DNA of 64,000 nt, taken from Thiodubiliella sp900128405. Lineage in GTDB: Bacteria; Pseudomonadota; Gammaproteobacteria; PS1; Pseudothioglobaceae. Positions 36,074 through 45,282 of this stretch are shown piece after piece. The DNA lies in the NCBI GenBank assembly GCA_963682085.1, contig OY821614.1:1178001-1242000 (forward strand). Reading direction: 5' to 3'. Numbering within the stretch: position 1 is the stretch's first letter; every line of letters starts with the position of its first letter. The notes under the pieces were generated by a model. That model made no database searches. It was given only the letters and a program-made list of their open reading frames with translations, and had not been told where the DNA came from. The position numbers and the translations under genes were made by a program.

Positions 36074-36688
36074 TTATTTCCTAATTACTCGTGGAACATT
36101 CACATTGGGCTCAATGCTCACTGGCTCATAAACCACTCTGCCCAATTCTTCATCATAACGCATTTCAACTTCACCAATCATAGGGAAATCCTTACGCAGT
36201 GGATGACCAACAAAGCCATAATCTGTCAAAATACGGCGTAAATCTGTATGATTTTCAAACAAAATACCCATTAAATCAAAGGCCTCTCGCTCATACCAAT
36301 CCGCTGCTGCCCAAATACCTGTTACTGTTTCAATCATCGGTTGCGCTTCGTCAACAAATGCCTTTACACGAAGCCGATAATTCTTACTCACTGATAATAA
36401 ATGATAAACCACAGCAAAGCGTTTTTCGTGCCTATCCTCGCCACCATGCGCCTCACGACCTCTGCCAAAACCTGAAGAACTGGCATCAGCATCCCAATCA
36501 GATTGCCCATAAGTCAAATAATCCACGCCACACAAATCAATCAAAGTATCAAAAAAGAAGGTGTCTCTGAGTGTTAAGCACGACTTAATAATATCGGTAG
36601 CCGTAACCGTTACAGTTAATTCGCCAAATGCTTCAACGATATTGTTTTCGCCAAATTCTTCAACTAATTGTGCTTTTAAATCTTGCAT
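36074..36688 (-). CDS. nuoC: NADH-quinone oxidoreductase subunit C
   Basis: The 30-kDa peripheral subunit (204 residues) with WYEREAFDLMGILFENHTDL and the DYGFVGHPLRKDFP signature near the C-terminus. A Gly/Arg/His-rich insert (SSSGFGRGREAHGGEDRHE) near the middle looks like an extended loop. It directly follows nuoB with no gap. Confidence 0.95.
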   Translation of the reverse strand: MQDLKAQLVEEFGENNIVEAFGELTVTVTATDIIKSCLTLRDTFFFDTLIDLCGVDYLTYGQSDWDADASSSGFGRGREAHGGEDRHEKRFAVVYHLLSVSKNYRLRVKAFVDEAQPMIETVTGIWAAADWYEREAFDLMGILFENHTDLRRILTDYGFVGHPLRKDFPMIGEVEMRYDEELGRVVYEPVSIEPNVNVPRVIRK

Positions 36689-37168
36689 TTAAGTTCTCGC
36701 AATAGTATTGGTGCGTTTAATTTTATCCTGCAATTGCAAAATACCATACAACAACGCCTCCGCAGTTGGCGGACATCCTGGCACATACACATCAACAGGC
36801 ACGATACGATCACAGCCTCTCACTACCGCATAAGAATAATGATAATAACCACCGCCATTCGCACACGAACCCATTGAAATAACCCAACGAGGCTCAGGCA
36901 TTTGGTCATAAACTTTACGCAAAGCGGGTGCCATTTTATTGGTCAGCGTGCCAGCCACAATCATTAAATCTGATTGGCGTGGTGTTGGTCTAAAAACAAT
37001 GCCGAAACGGTCAAGGTCATAACGCGATGAGCCTGCTTCCATCATCTCTACCGCACAACATGCTAAGCCAAAAGTCATTGGCCACAACGAGCCTGTTCTT
37101 GCCCAATTAATGATTTGATCCAGTGAAGTGGTAACAAACCCTTCTTTCATTAAACCTTCAATTGCCAT
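36689..37168 (-). CDS. nuoB: NADH-quinone oxidoreductase subunit B
   Basis: This subunit carries the terminal [4Fe-4S] cluster N2, which reduces quinone (159 residues). Cluster ligands are the tandem Cys in ACCAVEMM, the Cys in SMGSCANGGGYYHYS and the Cys in VPGCPPTAEALLYG. Confidence 0.97.
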   Translation of the reverse strand: MAIEGLMKEGFVTTSLDQIINWARTGSLWPMTFGLACCAVEMMEAGSSRYDLDRFGIVFRPTPRQSDLMIVAGTLTNKMAPALRKVYDQMPEPRWVISMGSCANGGGYYHYSYAVVRGCDRIVPVDVYVPGCPPTAEALLYGILQLQDKIKRTNTIART

Positions 37169-37183
37169 AATCAGTTTCCTTGG

Positions 37184-37540
37184 TTATTCCCACTCTAACG
37201 CACCGTTCTTCCATTCAAAAATGAAGCCCACCACCAATAAAAGTAAAAAGATGCTAATAGCCACAAAGCCAAACCAGCCAAGTTGAGATTGAACCACTGC
37301 CCACGGAAAGACAAAAGCAACTTCCAAATCAAACAAAATAAACAAAATTGCTACTAAATAATAACGCACATTAAAATACATTCTCGAATCATCAAATGCA
37401 GGAAACCCACATTCAAACTGCGAATTTTTCTCTTCATCTGGTTTGTTCGGCCCCAATAAATAGCCGATTAACATTGGTCCAACACCAAAAGCAACCCCTA
37501 AAAAGATAAAGACCACAATGGGCAAATAGTTCTCTAGCAC
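37184..37540 (-). CDS. nuoA: NADH-quinone oxidoreductase subunit A
   Basis: Small membrane subunit (118 residues, three helices) and first gene of the operon. QFECGFPAFDDSRMYFNVRYY holds the conserved Cys loop of the NuoA/ND3 family. The start codon is GTG, preceded by an AGAGAAG ribosome site. Confidence 0.96.
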   Translation of the reverse strand: MLENYLPIVVFIFLGVAFGVGPMLIGYLLGPNKPDEEKNSQFECGFPAFDDSRMYFNVRYYLVAILFILFDLEVAFVFPWAVVQSQLGWFGFVAISIFLLLLVVGFIFEWKNGALEWE

Positions 37541-38023
37541 TTTACTTCTCTTAATTAATAGAATTAAAGCATTATAATCAATTTATCCAAGACCTTGACA
37601 TAAATATGAATGATTAACAAAATTGAAACCAGTTAATTGCCAAAACTCAACCTTGGCAAAAGTTGTTTTAAAACTGTGTTGAAATGCTGATATAAAATGT
37701 TAGTAATTGGTTGTTGACTTCATTGAATTTTGTTGGATGTTGCCTGCTTAAGTGCAAAAAGTATGGGTGCCATTGTGCTTGGATTTTAAAGAAAAATAAT
37801 GACTTGAAAGATTAAAGGTTAAATTATTTTGCAATTGATAGGAGTTATCTACACCCCTTTTACCCCTTGACCTTCTGCATACTGAGATTAACTAATGAGG
37901 CACTCTCATAAATTCCAACCCATAACCTTATATTGCACTTAGTGATAGACGATATCAGTATCATTTTTGTGCTTGATAAACCAAATTAAGCCAGTCCTTA
38001 ATAACAAGGGTAAAAGAAAAAAA
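37541..38023. other. 483-bp intergenic region with MITE remnant
   Basis: It contains the nuo -10 box and a remnant of the MITE-like left end at about 37588-37627 (AAGACCTTGACATAAATATG). The rest is AT-rich without a supported gene or RNA. Confidence 0.5.
37571..37576 (-). promoter_or_regulatory. Probable -10 box of the nuo operon
   Basis: The minus strand reads TATAAT about 30 bp before the nuoA GTG. No good -35 box is visible; that region is occupied by a remnant of the MITE-like element. Confidence 0.4.
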
Positions 38024-38545
38024 TCACTGCCCAGAACGCACCAAACGAACATAATGATTGCTACTACGAAGGTGGCGATTGTCTTCCTGATTACCGCCAT
38101 ACTTGAAAAACAGTAGCCATGCTTTACCACTATGTTCAACAGAAAGCGAGGATGTCCAAAAGTAACCTAAAGGCGTATTTGGAAAAATGTTCTTATTAAT
38201 GCTAGGTAAAACGCATTTATATGAGACTAAAGAAGTGAGTTCTTTTGCATTTGGTAAGCGCCAATCGTCATAAGATGCAAAACTGTAATTGTTTACTAAT
38301 TGTAGCGCCTTTTCCCAATTGTAGTCGCTGAGTTCGCCCGTGTCACAATCATTACCACTTCTGCCTTGAGTGCATTTTTTCCACATTAAATTAGTTTGAT
38401 TATCAGTAACTGTACCATTGCCATGATTAGTGTATCTGTTATCTTCCCATTCGTTAGGAATATAGGCTTGACAGGTTTGAGCCAATAAATAGTTGGTAGT
38501 TAAAAATATAATATTAATTGTTAAAAATAAAATTGTTTTTTTCAT
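38024..38545 (-). CDS. Secreted DUF1566 (Lcl C-terminal) domain protein
   Basis: From the Met at 38545 this is a 173-residue protein with a signal peptide (MKKTILFLTINIIFLTT). One DUF1566 domain follows, with NGTVTDNQTNLMWKKC, NNYSFASYDDWRLPNAKEL, YFWTSS, AWLLFFKYGG and the terminal NHYVRLVRS. The domain has a C-type-lectin-like fold, and related proteins are surface ligand binders. Its C-terminal tail shares the frame of the tail of the protein at 38982 but differs at interspersed positions. The start overlaps the stop of the preceding ORF by 4 bp (ATGA). Confidence 0.85.
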   Translation of the reverse strand: MKKTILFLTINIIFLTTNYLLAQTCQAYIPNEWEDNRYTNHGNGTVTDNQTNLMWKKCTQGRSGNDCDTGELSDYNWEKALQLVNNYSFASYDDWRLPNAKELTSLVSYKCVLPSINKNIFPNTPLGYFWTSSLSVEHSGKAWLLFFKYGGNQEDNRHLRSSNHYVRLVRSGQ

Positions 38546-38961
38546 GTTATACCTTTGTTGCAAATAAAATAATAAACAGAGTTTGCGATCTTTGCGTTAA
38601 TTGTGCCAATAACCTTGCTCGCTAACAAAAATATACAAGGTGTTTGCTTTACTCTCGTTCCCACATTACGCATGGGAATGCTTATCCCCTTTGAGAAAGC
38701 AATAGCAAGACTGACAAGTGTTTCAAAAACTTTAAAACTAAAGTTGATAATTTGTTTGGATATTTGATTTTTTATCTTTAGTACTTCGCTAAATTGATAT
38801 ACTTTTTTAATTAATTGCTTTTTATTGTTTTTATTATTAATAGTGTAGGGCATTACTGTTAATAAATCGTAGGCAATAGTGCGCATTTCACTGGCTAAGG
38901 TATATGTAATAACTAAGCGTATTGCATCGCAATAAATAGGAAATTTGTTTTGATAATTCAT
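38542..38961 (-). CDS. Doubtful ORF, possibly Avd-like four-helix protein
   Basis: This 139-codon frame (MNYQNKFPIY...) lies between the two DUF1566 genes on the same strand and is closed by an ATGA overlap with the next gene. Its first 90 residues (LASEMRTIAYDLLTV, KQLIKKVYQFSEVLKIKNQI, KVFETLVSLA) look like helices spaced as in accessory variability (Avd) or 23S-IVS-type four-helix bundles, but no diagnostic motif is present. The last third reads through a palindromic repeat (38661-38686). No ribosome site is visible. It may be non-coding or a decayed gene. Confidence 0.3.
   Translation of the reverse strand: MNYQNKFPIYCDAIRLVITYTLASEMRTIAYDLLTVMPYTINNKNNKKQLIKKVYQFSEVLKIKNQISKQIINFSFKVFETLVSLAIAFSKGISIPMRNVGTRVKQTPCIFLLASKVIGTINAKIANSVYYFICNKGIT
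38661..38686. repeat. REP-like palindrome
   Basis: GTTCCCA, nine bases, TGGGAA forms an imperfect palindrome of the GTTCCCAC...GTGGGAA kind that recurs in many bacterial genomes. Only one copy was noticed in this window. Confidence 0.4.
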
Positions 38962-38981
38962 AATTTTAAAATAAAAAACCA

Positions 38982-41216
38982 CTATTCGAAACGCACTAAA
39001 CGAACATAATAGTCGTATTTACGACGTGCACGACCATTATCACTATTTTTAAAATTCAGCAACCATGCATAATTATAACTGTTAGGGTAAGGCGAGGACG
39101 ACCACCAATAATGATCATTGCTATGTGGAAAATAATCACGATCAATAATTGGTGATAAAATTGATAAGTCAACAAGTGAATACAATTCCCCTATGGTCGG
39201 TACATGCCAATTATTTCCCCCACAGAAATTTTCAGTATTTGCACCATCAACTAGGCTTGTCCAACTATCATAATAAGGACCTCGCTTATCGGCATGATTT
39301 TTCCCAAGTGCAGTTTTTCCACCCCATTTATATCGGTTACCTTTGTGGTGAATATTGGCGTGTTTTTTTTCGCCACTATCTGTTTTTACTTCCCAAATTA
39401 ACCCTGTGTGGTTGTCTTTCACACAAGACCATTTAGTGCCAGCATCTTCTGTGCCGGTACCACCTGCTCTCCATGTTGCATTTTGAATATTTAACACATT
39501 ACCTGTGCTACCAAGTTTGGTAAAGTCAAACCCTGCGTTACCGCCACCCACTTTTATTAAAGCGCCAGCGACTGCTTTAGCATCTCGTCCGTATGAGCAA
39601 TCTTGTGCTGATATTTCTACACCTGTGCAGGTGGCATTGTTACTTGATGGATAACCTCCACCCTGAGTTATACCTGTGTCATTGAGCACTACTTTTGTTA
39701 TGACTGCTATCTCGTTAGATCCACCACTTTCAAAAGCGTCTTTAACAGCTGTAACGACAAAATAATATTTTGTATTATTGGTTAAACCAGTAATTTTCTT
39801 GCTAGTACCTGTGAGATTTACTAGCAAAGTGCTACCATTTAAAGAAGCATAATTTTCCACCTTAATATTTGCAAAAGTTTCTGTGGCATAATAAATATTG
39901 TATTTAGCTGCTCCACTAACACTGTTCCAAAAGAGGGTTACTTCTGTGTTCCCTGTAACAGTAGTGGCAATAGGGGCTTTTAATTTAACCTCAATATTAA
40001 TCGTTGCCGTGTCAAATCCCATGTCATTGGTTGCCGAAATGGTGTAATTGGTAGCAGTTACTAATGCACTCGGTATGCCTGTAATTTGGCAAGTGCCAGC
40101 AGACACTGTAACGCTTAATCCCGCTGGTAAAGTTGGGTCGGATGAGCAACTTATTACTGTATCACCATTGTTGGTAAAAACAAGTGTTTCGATTGACAGT
40201 CCGTAATCAAACAATACGGAGGATGATGGATTTACTAAGACTGGTTTGAGCAAATCTAGCGTGGCAGTAACTTGGTTAGACTTAACTTCAATATTGTCTA
40301 TTGTCCTAATAGCGGTTATGACAAAATAATATCTTATTCTGTCGGTTAAAGTAGTGATTTCTTTGCTGGTGCCTGTGAGGTTTTCTAATAGAGCGTAGCC
40401 ATTCAAAGAAGCATAATTCTCTACCTCAATATTTGCAAAAGTTTCTGTGGCATAATAAATATTGTATTTATCTACTCCGCTAACACTCCCCCAAGACAAG
40501 GTTACTTTTGCACCCTCTATAACAATAGTAACAACAGGGTCTTTTAACTTAACCTTAATATTAATCTCTGCTATATCAGACCCTGTACCATTGGTCGCCG
40601 TAATGATGTAGTTGGTAGCAGTTACTAATGCACTCGGTGTGCCTGTAATTTGGCAAGTGTCAGAAAACGCTGTAACGCTTAACCCTGCTGGTAAAGTTGG
40701 CTTGGATGAACAACTTGTTACTGCACCACCATTATTAGTAAAAATAAGTGTTGTTATTGGCAGACCGTAATAAAGCAATGTAGGGGATAAAAAATTTGAT
40801 AAGACTGGTTCTGCTATTGGCGTAATAGTAACTTGATTAGATTTAGTGCTTTCAATATTATCTATTGTTGTAATAGAGGTTATAACAAAATAATATTTTA
40901 CGCCATTGGTTAAATTGGTAATTTCCTTACTAGCACCTGTGAGATTTTCTAGTAGAGTGTAGTTATTCAAAGAAGCATAATTTGCCACCTCTACATCTTC
41001 AAAAGTTTCTGTGGCATAATAAATATTGTATTTATCTGCTCCACTAACACTATTCCAAGAAAGGGTTACTTTTGTATCCCCTGTAACAATAGTGGCAACG
41101 GGAATACTTAAATCGTCTGAATCACTTAAATCGCCCGAATCACCTGAATCGCCACTACTGCAAGAAAACAATAGACTGGTAAAGATAATTAAACTTAGTG
41201 TCTTTAAGAATTTCAT
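38982..41216 (-). CDS. Surface lipoprotein with fibronectin-III/Ig repeats and C-terminal DUF1566 domain
   Basis: A 744-residue protein. The lipoprotein signal ends in LLFSC (Cys19), followed by an SGDSGDLSDSDD linker. It then alternates fibronectin-III-like domains (about 34-130, 223-315, 408-500; each with ATVTLSWNSVSG-like and KYNIYYATETF phrases) with He_PIG-type Ig domains (about 133-222, 318-407; PTLPAGLSVT, TCQITGTPSALVTATNY). A DUF1566 domain occupies about 535-744 (HTGLIWEVKTD, NNWHVPTIGELYSLVD, YWWSSS, YDYYVRLVRFE). It is probably an adhesin displayed on the outer membrane with the lectin-like domain outermost. A ligand is unknown. Confidence 0.88.
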   Translation of the reverse strand: MKFLKTLSLIIFTSLLFSCSSGDSGDSGDLSDSDDLSIPVATIVTGDTKVTLSWNSVSGADKYNIYYATETFEDVEVANYASLNNYTLLENLTGASKEITNLTNGVKYYFVITSITTIDNIESTKSNQVTITPIAEPVLSNFLSPTLLYYGLPITTLIFTNNGGAVTSCSSKPTLPAGLSVTAFSDTCQITGTPSALVTATNYIITATNGTGSDIAEINIKVKLKDPVVTIVIEGAKVTLSWGSVSGVDKYNIYYATETFANIEVENYASLNGYALLENLTGTSKEITTLTDRIRYYFVITAIRTIDNIEVKSNQVTATLDLLKPVLVNPSSSVLFDYGLSIETLVFTNNGDTVISCSSDPTLPAGLSVTVSAGTCQITGIPSALVTATNYTISATNDMGFDTATINIEVKLKAPIATTVTGNTEVTLFWNSVSGAAKYNIYYATETFANIKVENYASLNGSTLLVNLTGTSKKITGLTNNTKYYFVVTAVKDAFESGGSNEIAVITKVVLNDTGITQGGGYPSSNNATCTGVEISAQDCSYGRDAKAVAGALIKVGGGNAGFDFTKLGSTGNVLNIQNATWRAGGTGTEDAGTKWSCVKDNHTGLIWEVKTDSGEKKHANIHHKGNRYKWGGKTALGKNHADKRGPYYDSWTSLVDGANTENFCGGNNWHVPTIGELYSLVDLSILSPIIDRDYFPHSNDHYWWSSSPYPNSYNYAWLLNFKNSDNGRARRKYDYYVRLVRFE
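39690..41105 (-). repeat. About 565-bp tandem coding repeats (2.5 units)
   Basis: The DNA around GCATAATAAATATTGTATTTA recurs at about 39886, 40450 and 41011, spaced 561-567 bp apart. These are the FN3 plus Ig units of the lipoprotein gene. Their near identity at DNA level suggests recent duplication and possible length variation between strains. Confidence 0.7.
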
Positions 41217-41350
41217 AATATTCCTTGTTGAAAGTAGATAATAAAAACTAGGTAAAAATATGTCGCATTATAACTAAAAAAACCTATATATAAATATAGA
41301 TAAAAATCAAAGTTGGATTTGACAGGGTGTTATATTGACTGAAAATAGCA

Positions 41351-42769
41351 CTATACTTGCGTTCCACCTACAGTGAGATCATCGATTTTTAGGCTAGGTT
41401 GACCGACACCGACTGGGACGGATTGACCATCTTTGCCACAAACGCCAACGCCACTATCGAGTTTTAAATCGTTGGCAACCATGGAGATTTTTTTTAAGAC
41501 TTCATCGCCAGAGCCAATGAGGGTAGCACCTTTGACTGGGTGAGTGATTTTGCCGTTTTTAATAAGGTAGGCTTCATTGGCTGAGAAGACGAACTTGCCT
41601 GAGGTAATATCAACTTGACCACCATCGAAATTGACGGCGTATAGCCCATCATCGACTGAGGCAATCATTTCATCTAAGGTGTCCTTTCCGTTGAGCATAT
41701 AGGTATTGGTCATTCTGGGCATGGGGATGTGGGCATAAGATTCGCGTCGTGCGTTGCCTGTGGAATTGTTGCCCATTAATTTTGCGTTCATTTTGTCGAA
41801 TAAATAGCCTTTTAGAATGCCATTTTCAATTAGCGTGGTGTTTTGGGTTGGAGTGCCTTCGTCGTCAATGGTAAGTGAGCCACGGCGATTGGCTAAGGTG
41901 CCGTTATCAACGATGGTGCATTTTTCGCTGGCGACTTGTTCGCCGATTTTATCTGTAAAAACTGAGGTGCCTTTGCGATTAAAATCCCCTTCTAATCCGT
42001 GTCCAATAGCCTCGTGTAATAATACTCCCGGCCAACCTGGGCCTAATATCACGGGGAGTTTTCCAGCGGGAGTATCTTGTGCTTCAAGTGCAACTAAGGC
42101 TTGACGAATTGCCTCATGTGCATAGGTTTCAGCTAAATTATGATCAATAAAGTAACGATAATCATAACGACCGCCGCCGCCACTGGAGGCTTGTTCAATA
42201 CGACCATTGTGTTCAACAATCACGCTGACACTGACACGCACCATTGGGCGGTAATCTTTTTGATAAACACCATCTGTTGAAACAATTAGCACTTCGGTAT
42301 AAGCACCTGATAACGAAGCACTGACTTGTTTAACTTTAGGTTCTTGACGGGCGATGTGGTCAATTTTCTTTAACAAATCAACTTTTTCTGCCGAGGTTAA
42401 ACTGCCTAAGGGGCTAAGTCCGTTATATTTTGCCACCTGAGGAATGGATTGGAATGATTGAATAGCTTGTGGCGTTTGGTGTTTAGAAATGCCTTTGGCA
42501 AAATCAACGGCTTGCTGAATGGCACTGATATTTAAATCATCTGAATAGGAAAAACCAGTTTGTTCACCTTTAACAGCTCGTGTGCCAACGCCGTGACTAA
42601 TGTGATAAGTGCCAGATTTAACAATACCTTCTTCTAAAAACCACGATTCAGCAACAGAATGTTGAAAATACAAATCAGCATAATCAACATCTTTAACAAA
42701 CAAATCCGAAAGTAAATTACTAATTTTTTCTGGATTTAACTGGTGTTCATTTAATAATTGTTCAATCAT
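41351..42769 (-). CDS. tldD: Metalloprotease TldD
   Basis: TldD forms a heterodimer with TldE/PmbA that trims unfolded or microcin-type peptides. The 472-residue protein has the metal-binding HEAIGHGLEGDF (an HExxxH motif near residue 243), NRRGSLTIDDEGTPTQ and the C-terminal GVCGKDGQSVPVGVGQPSL. It overlaps the yhdP-like gene by 4 bp, a common gammaproteobacterial pairing. PmbA is not in the window. Confidence 0.95.
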   Translation of the reverse strand: MIEQLLNEHQLNPEKISNLLSDLFVKDVDYADLYFQHSVAESWFLEEGIVKSGTYHISHGVGTRAVKGEQTGFSYSDDLNISAIQQAVDFAKGISKHQTPQAIQSFQSIPQVAKYNGLSPLGSLTSAEKVDLLKKIDHIARQEPKVKQVSASLSGAYTEVLIVSTDGVYQKDYRPMVRVSVSVIVEHNGRIEQASSGGGGRYDYRYFIDHNLAETYAHEAIRQALVALEAQDTPAGKLPVILGPGWPGVLLHEAIGHGLEGDFNRKGTSVFTDKIGEQVASEKCTIVDNGTLANRRGSLTIDDEGTPTQNTTLIENGILKGYLFDKMNAKLMGNNSTGNARRESYAHIPMPRMTNTYMLNGKDTLDEMIASVDDGLYAVNFDGGQVDITSGKFVFSANEAYLIKNGKITHPVKGATLIGSGDEVLKKISMVANDLKLDSGVGVCGKDGQSVPVGVGQPSLKIDDLTVGGTQV

Positions 42770-45264
42770 AATCTCTCAATAATAGGATCATCCCACGAAC
42801 CAGTAATTTTATATTCAAATACTGCCGCTCCGTTAACAATTGCACCAATTATTTCGCCATCAAATAATGCCTCATCTACTAACCATACACCTAAGCCAAC
42901 CAGTCCGCCACCTGTAAGATAGGTTGCTATAGGCACAGCATCATTAATGGCAGGGGTTACTTTTGCCACTAAATTATATTGCTTGTCAACAATATTCCCT
43001 TGTCCAGTTAAGATGATGCCACTTGATAAGGCTTCAAGGTCAAAGTTTTCAATCTTGGCTATCGCATTTTTCAAGCGGATTTTTGCTGTTATATTCTCAT
43101 AAGCAAAGCCTTTGTTGGTCACATCAGAGAGATTTAGTTTCAGGCGTTTGACGATTGATTTAATATTTAGTAATGACAAAATTCGCCCAATATTAGGGTC
43201 TTTGTCAGTAAACACACCCTCTTTAACATTTATATCAAAATAACCTGTAATATCTTGATAATTCATATTCCACGGGGCACATTTACAAGCAAGACTAATG
43301 TCAAAATTAAATTCTCCGCCCATGATTTTTTCTTTAACTTTTAATTTTTGTAAAAATTCAGCCAAACCCTTGCCTTTTGCTTTGGCATGAAGTTTCGTCT
43401 TGCTACCATCCCAAGAACCTTGAAACTTCAATATTTTATCATCAACTTCAATCCCTTCAAATTGCAAATTATCAATGACAAGCAACTTATCTTTAGAGGT
43501 CAATTTAACATTAAGATCTGGCAAAATATTGCCATCAACATAAATACCTTTGGTCTTCAGATACATATTCGGAAAATCTTGTGGGCTAATTTTCCAATCG
43601 CCTTTAATGGCATCCAATGTTGTAACTCGTATATCCAATAATTGAACATACGGCATATCCTCTTTATTAGGAATAACAATCACATTGCCCTTAACCGATT
43701 TAGAATCAATTTCCCCGCGCCAAGATTGATCAGGATGCTTGATAATATAAAGCTTTAGCCCACTGCTATTCATTAATTCTACGCCAAAAATTCGTGTTTT
43801 ATCATCACTACGATTGCTCGGATTCACACTAATATCAAAAGGAATGTTACGAATATTGCCTGTGCCTTTACTGGTAATCTCATTATGATGAAATGCCAGT
43901 TTCGAATCATAATTTTCAACAACAATAGTGCCTTTTAAAACGCTCAAACGATTATTTTTAACAGTTAAATCCACATCCAATATTGACGGTTTTTTATCCA
44001 GCGGAATCACCAACACTACATTACCGCCAACCTCACCAGATAGATTAATTTGATTCAATGCCTCATGCACGGACTTATCAAGCGGGGAACGCTTTAAAAA
44101 TTCAATCACATGCTCACTTTGAGTATTAACCTTGCCAGTAACCTCTACTTTTGAATCCTGTTTATTTACATCTTTAATTTGCACTTTAATTGCTTTTAAA
44201 TCTATATCATTAAGCTTGGCATCATGTGCCATTATTGTGATTTTCTTACCATCAAATTCAAAACTGGCATTAAGTTGCTTAAGAGGAATCCAATCAGGGT
44301 CAAATAACAATTCCAATGCTTTTAATTGAGCGCTAAGTTGCATTTCAGTATCACTTACTGTTGTTAAATTTTCTTTAATATGTAGTTTCATATCTTGCAA
44401 TGTGCCAGCAATAAAACTGTTCTTTATCCAAGCATGGACATCACTATCCAGTAATTGCAAGGGTAGATATTGACTCAAATGATTGGCCTTCATTTTCTTT
44501 ACATAGCCTTCAAATTCAACAAAATCATCGCCTTTTTGATGAAAAAGTTTAATCGTAGCATTAAATAACAACTCCTCATTACTAATCACGATTGGTAGGG
44601 AAAGCACGCCATTTTCAGGTTGCCCAAGAGGCAAGGTAATAGAGATATCCACTTTATTCTCACTCGTATTTGACGAGTCAAAAATAATATTTTGCCCTAT
44701 AATTTTCAACGACAATTGCTTCTTTTTATTGTGATAAGCAAGTAATATTGGTTCAATTTCAATATCTTGCTCATCCTTAATCAGCGTTTTATCAATACTC
44801 AATAACTTGAAAAAATCAAATATCTTTGAATTCGACAACGATACCAGATGCTGAATTTCTTTAATATCAATTCCATTATTCTGTGAATAAAACACCAGAG
44901 TCTCAATGGAAATTTTATTAGGATGGTAAATATCTTCTAACAATGAATTTAAATTAATATTCCACCTTAGATTATCAATACTAACTACTGGATTCAATGC
45001 AGTTTTTGAATGATGTGTCAATGACTCAGCGGCAAACGCCTTTAAAGTATTTATTTTCAAAGAAAGCTTACCTTTCTCAAAACTAAAATGCGGTGTAGAT
45101 AACTCAACCTCCAAACCACTAAGATTAGACAATCCTGTCTCAATAGGCGCTTTAATCAGCACAGGAAATGCTGCTACCAAAACAATAAGAAACACTAAAA
45201 ATCCTATAGCCCAAGTGCTAAACTTAATTGCCTTAATACCGTGATGTATTATTATTTTATGCAT
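42766..45264 (-). CDS. yhdP: YhdP-like AsmA-family protein
   Basis: YhdP and its relatives span the periplasm as beta-groove bridges that carry phospholipids to the outer membrane. The 832-residue protein has one N-terminal membrane helix (about residues 17-38), the long DUF3971-type middle (PLQLLDSDVHAWIKNSFIAGTL) and an AsmA-like C-terminal domain (GEFNFDISLACKC, GRILSLLNIKSIVKRL). It ends KITGSWDDPIIERL, typical for the family. It is much shorter than the roughly 1270 residues of E. coli YhdP, so the bridge would be shorter. It is followed by tldD with a 4-bp overlap. Confidence 0.85.
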   Translation of the reverse strand: MHKIIIHHGIKAIKFSTWAIGFLVFLIVLVAAFPVLIKAPIETGLSNLSGLEVELSTPHFSFEKGKLSLKINTLKAFAAESLTHHSKTALNPVVSIDNLRWNINLNSLLEDIYHPNKISIETLVFYSQNNGIDIKEIQHLVSLSNSKIFDFFKLLSIDKTLIKDEQDIEIEPILLAYHNKKKQLSLKIIGQNIIFDSSNTSENKVDISITLPLGQPENGVLSLPIVISNEELLFNATIKLFHQKGDDFVEFEGYVKKMKANHLSQYLPLQLLDSDVHAWIKNSFIAGTLQDMKLHIKENLTTVSDTEMQLSAQLKALELLFDPDWIPLKQLNASFEFDGKKITIMAHDAKLNDIDLKAIKVQIKDVNKQDSKVEVTGKVNTQSEHVIEFLKRSPLDKSVHEALNQINLSGEVGGNVVLVIPLDKKPSILDVDLTVKNNRLSVLKGTIVVENYDSKLAFHHNEITSKGTGNIRNIPFDISVNPSNRSDDKTRIFGVELMNSSGLKLYIIKHPDQSWRGEIDSKSVKGNVIVIPNKEDMPYVQLLDIRVTTLDAIKGDWKISPQDFPNMYLKTKGIYVDGNILPDLNVKLTSKDKLLVIDNLQFEGIEVDDKILKFQGSWDGSKTKLHAKAKGKGLAEFLQKLKVKEKIMGGEFNFDISLACKCAPWNMNYQDITGYFDINVKEGVFTDKDPNIGRILSLLNIKSIVKRLKLNLSDVTNKGFAYENITAKIRLKNAIAKIENFDLEALSSGIILTGQGNIVDKQYNLVAKVTPAINDAVPIATYLTGGGLVGLGVWLVDEALFDGEIIGAIVNGAAVFEYKITGSWDDPIIERL

Positions 45265-45282
45265 TGATAAATATTACCAGAC

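Noticed and set aside
36199..36570. 123-codon plus-strand ORF opposite nuoC
   Set aside because: Antisense shadow of a conserved gene; composition follows the nuoC codons.
37541..41350. Reverse transcriptase or template repeat of a diversity-generating retroelement
   Set aside because: Both strands around the DUF1566 genes were inspected; no RT motif (such as YxDD in a suitable frame) and no third copy of the conserved tail sequence was found.
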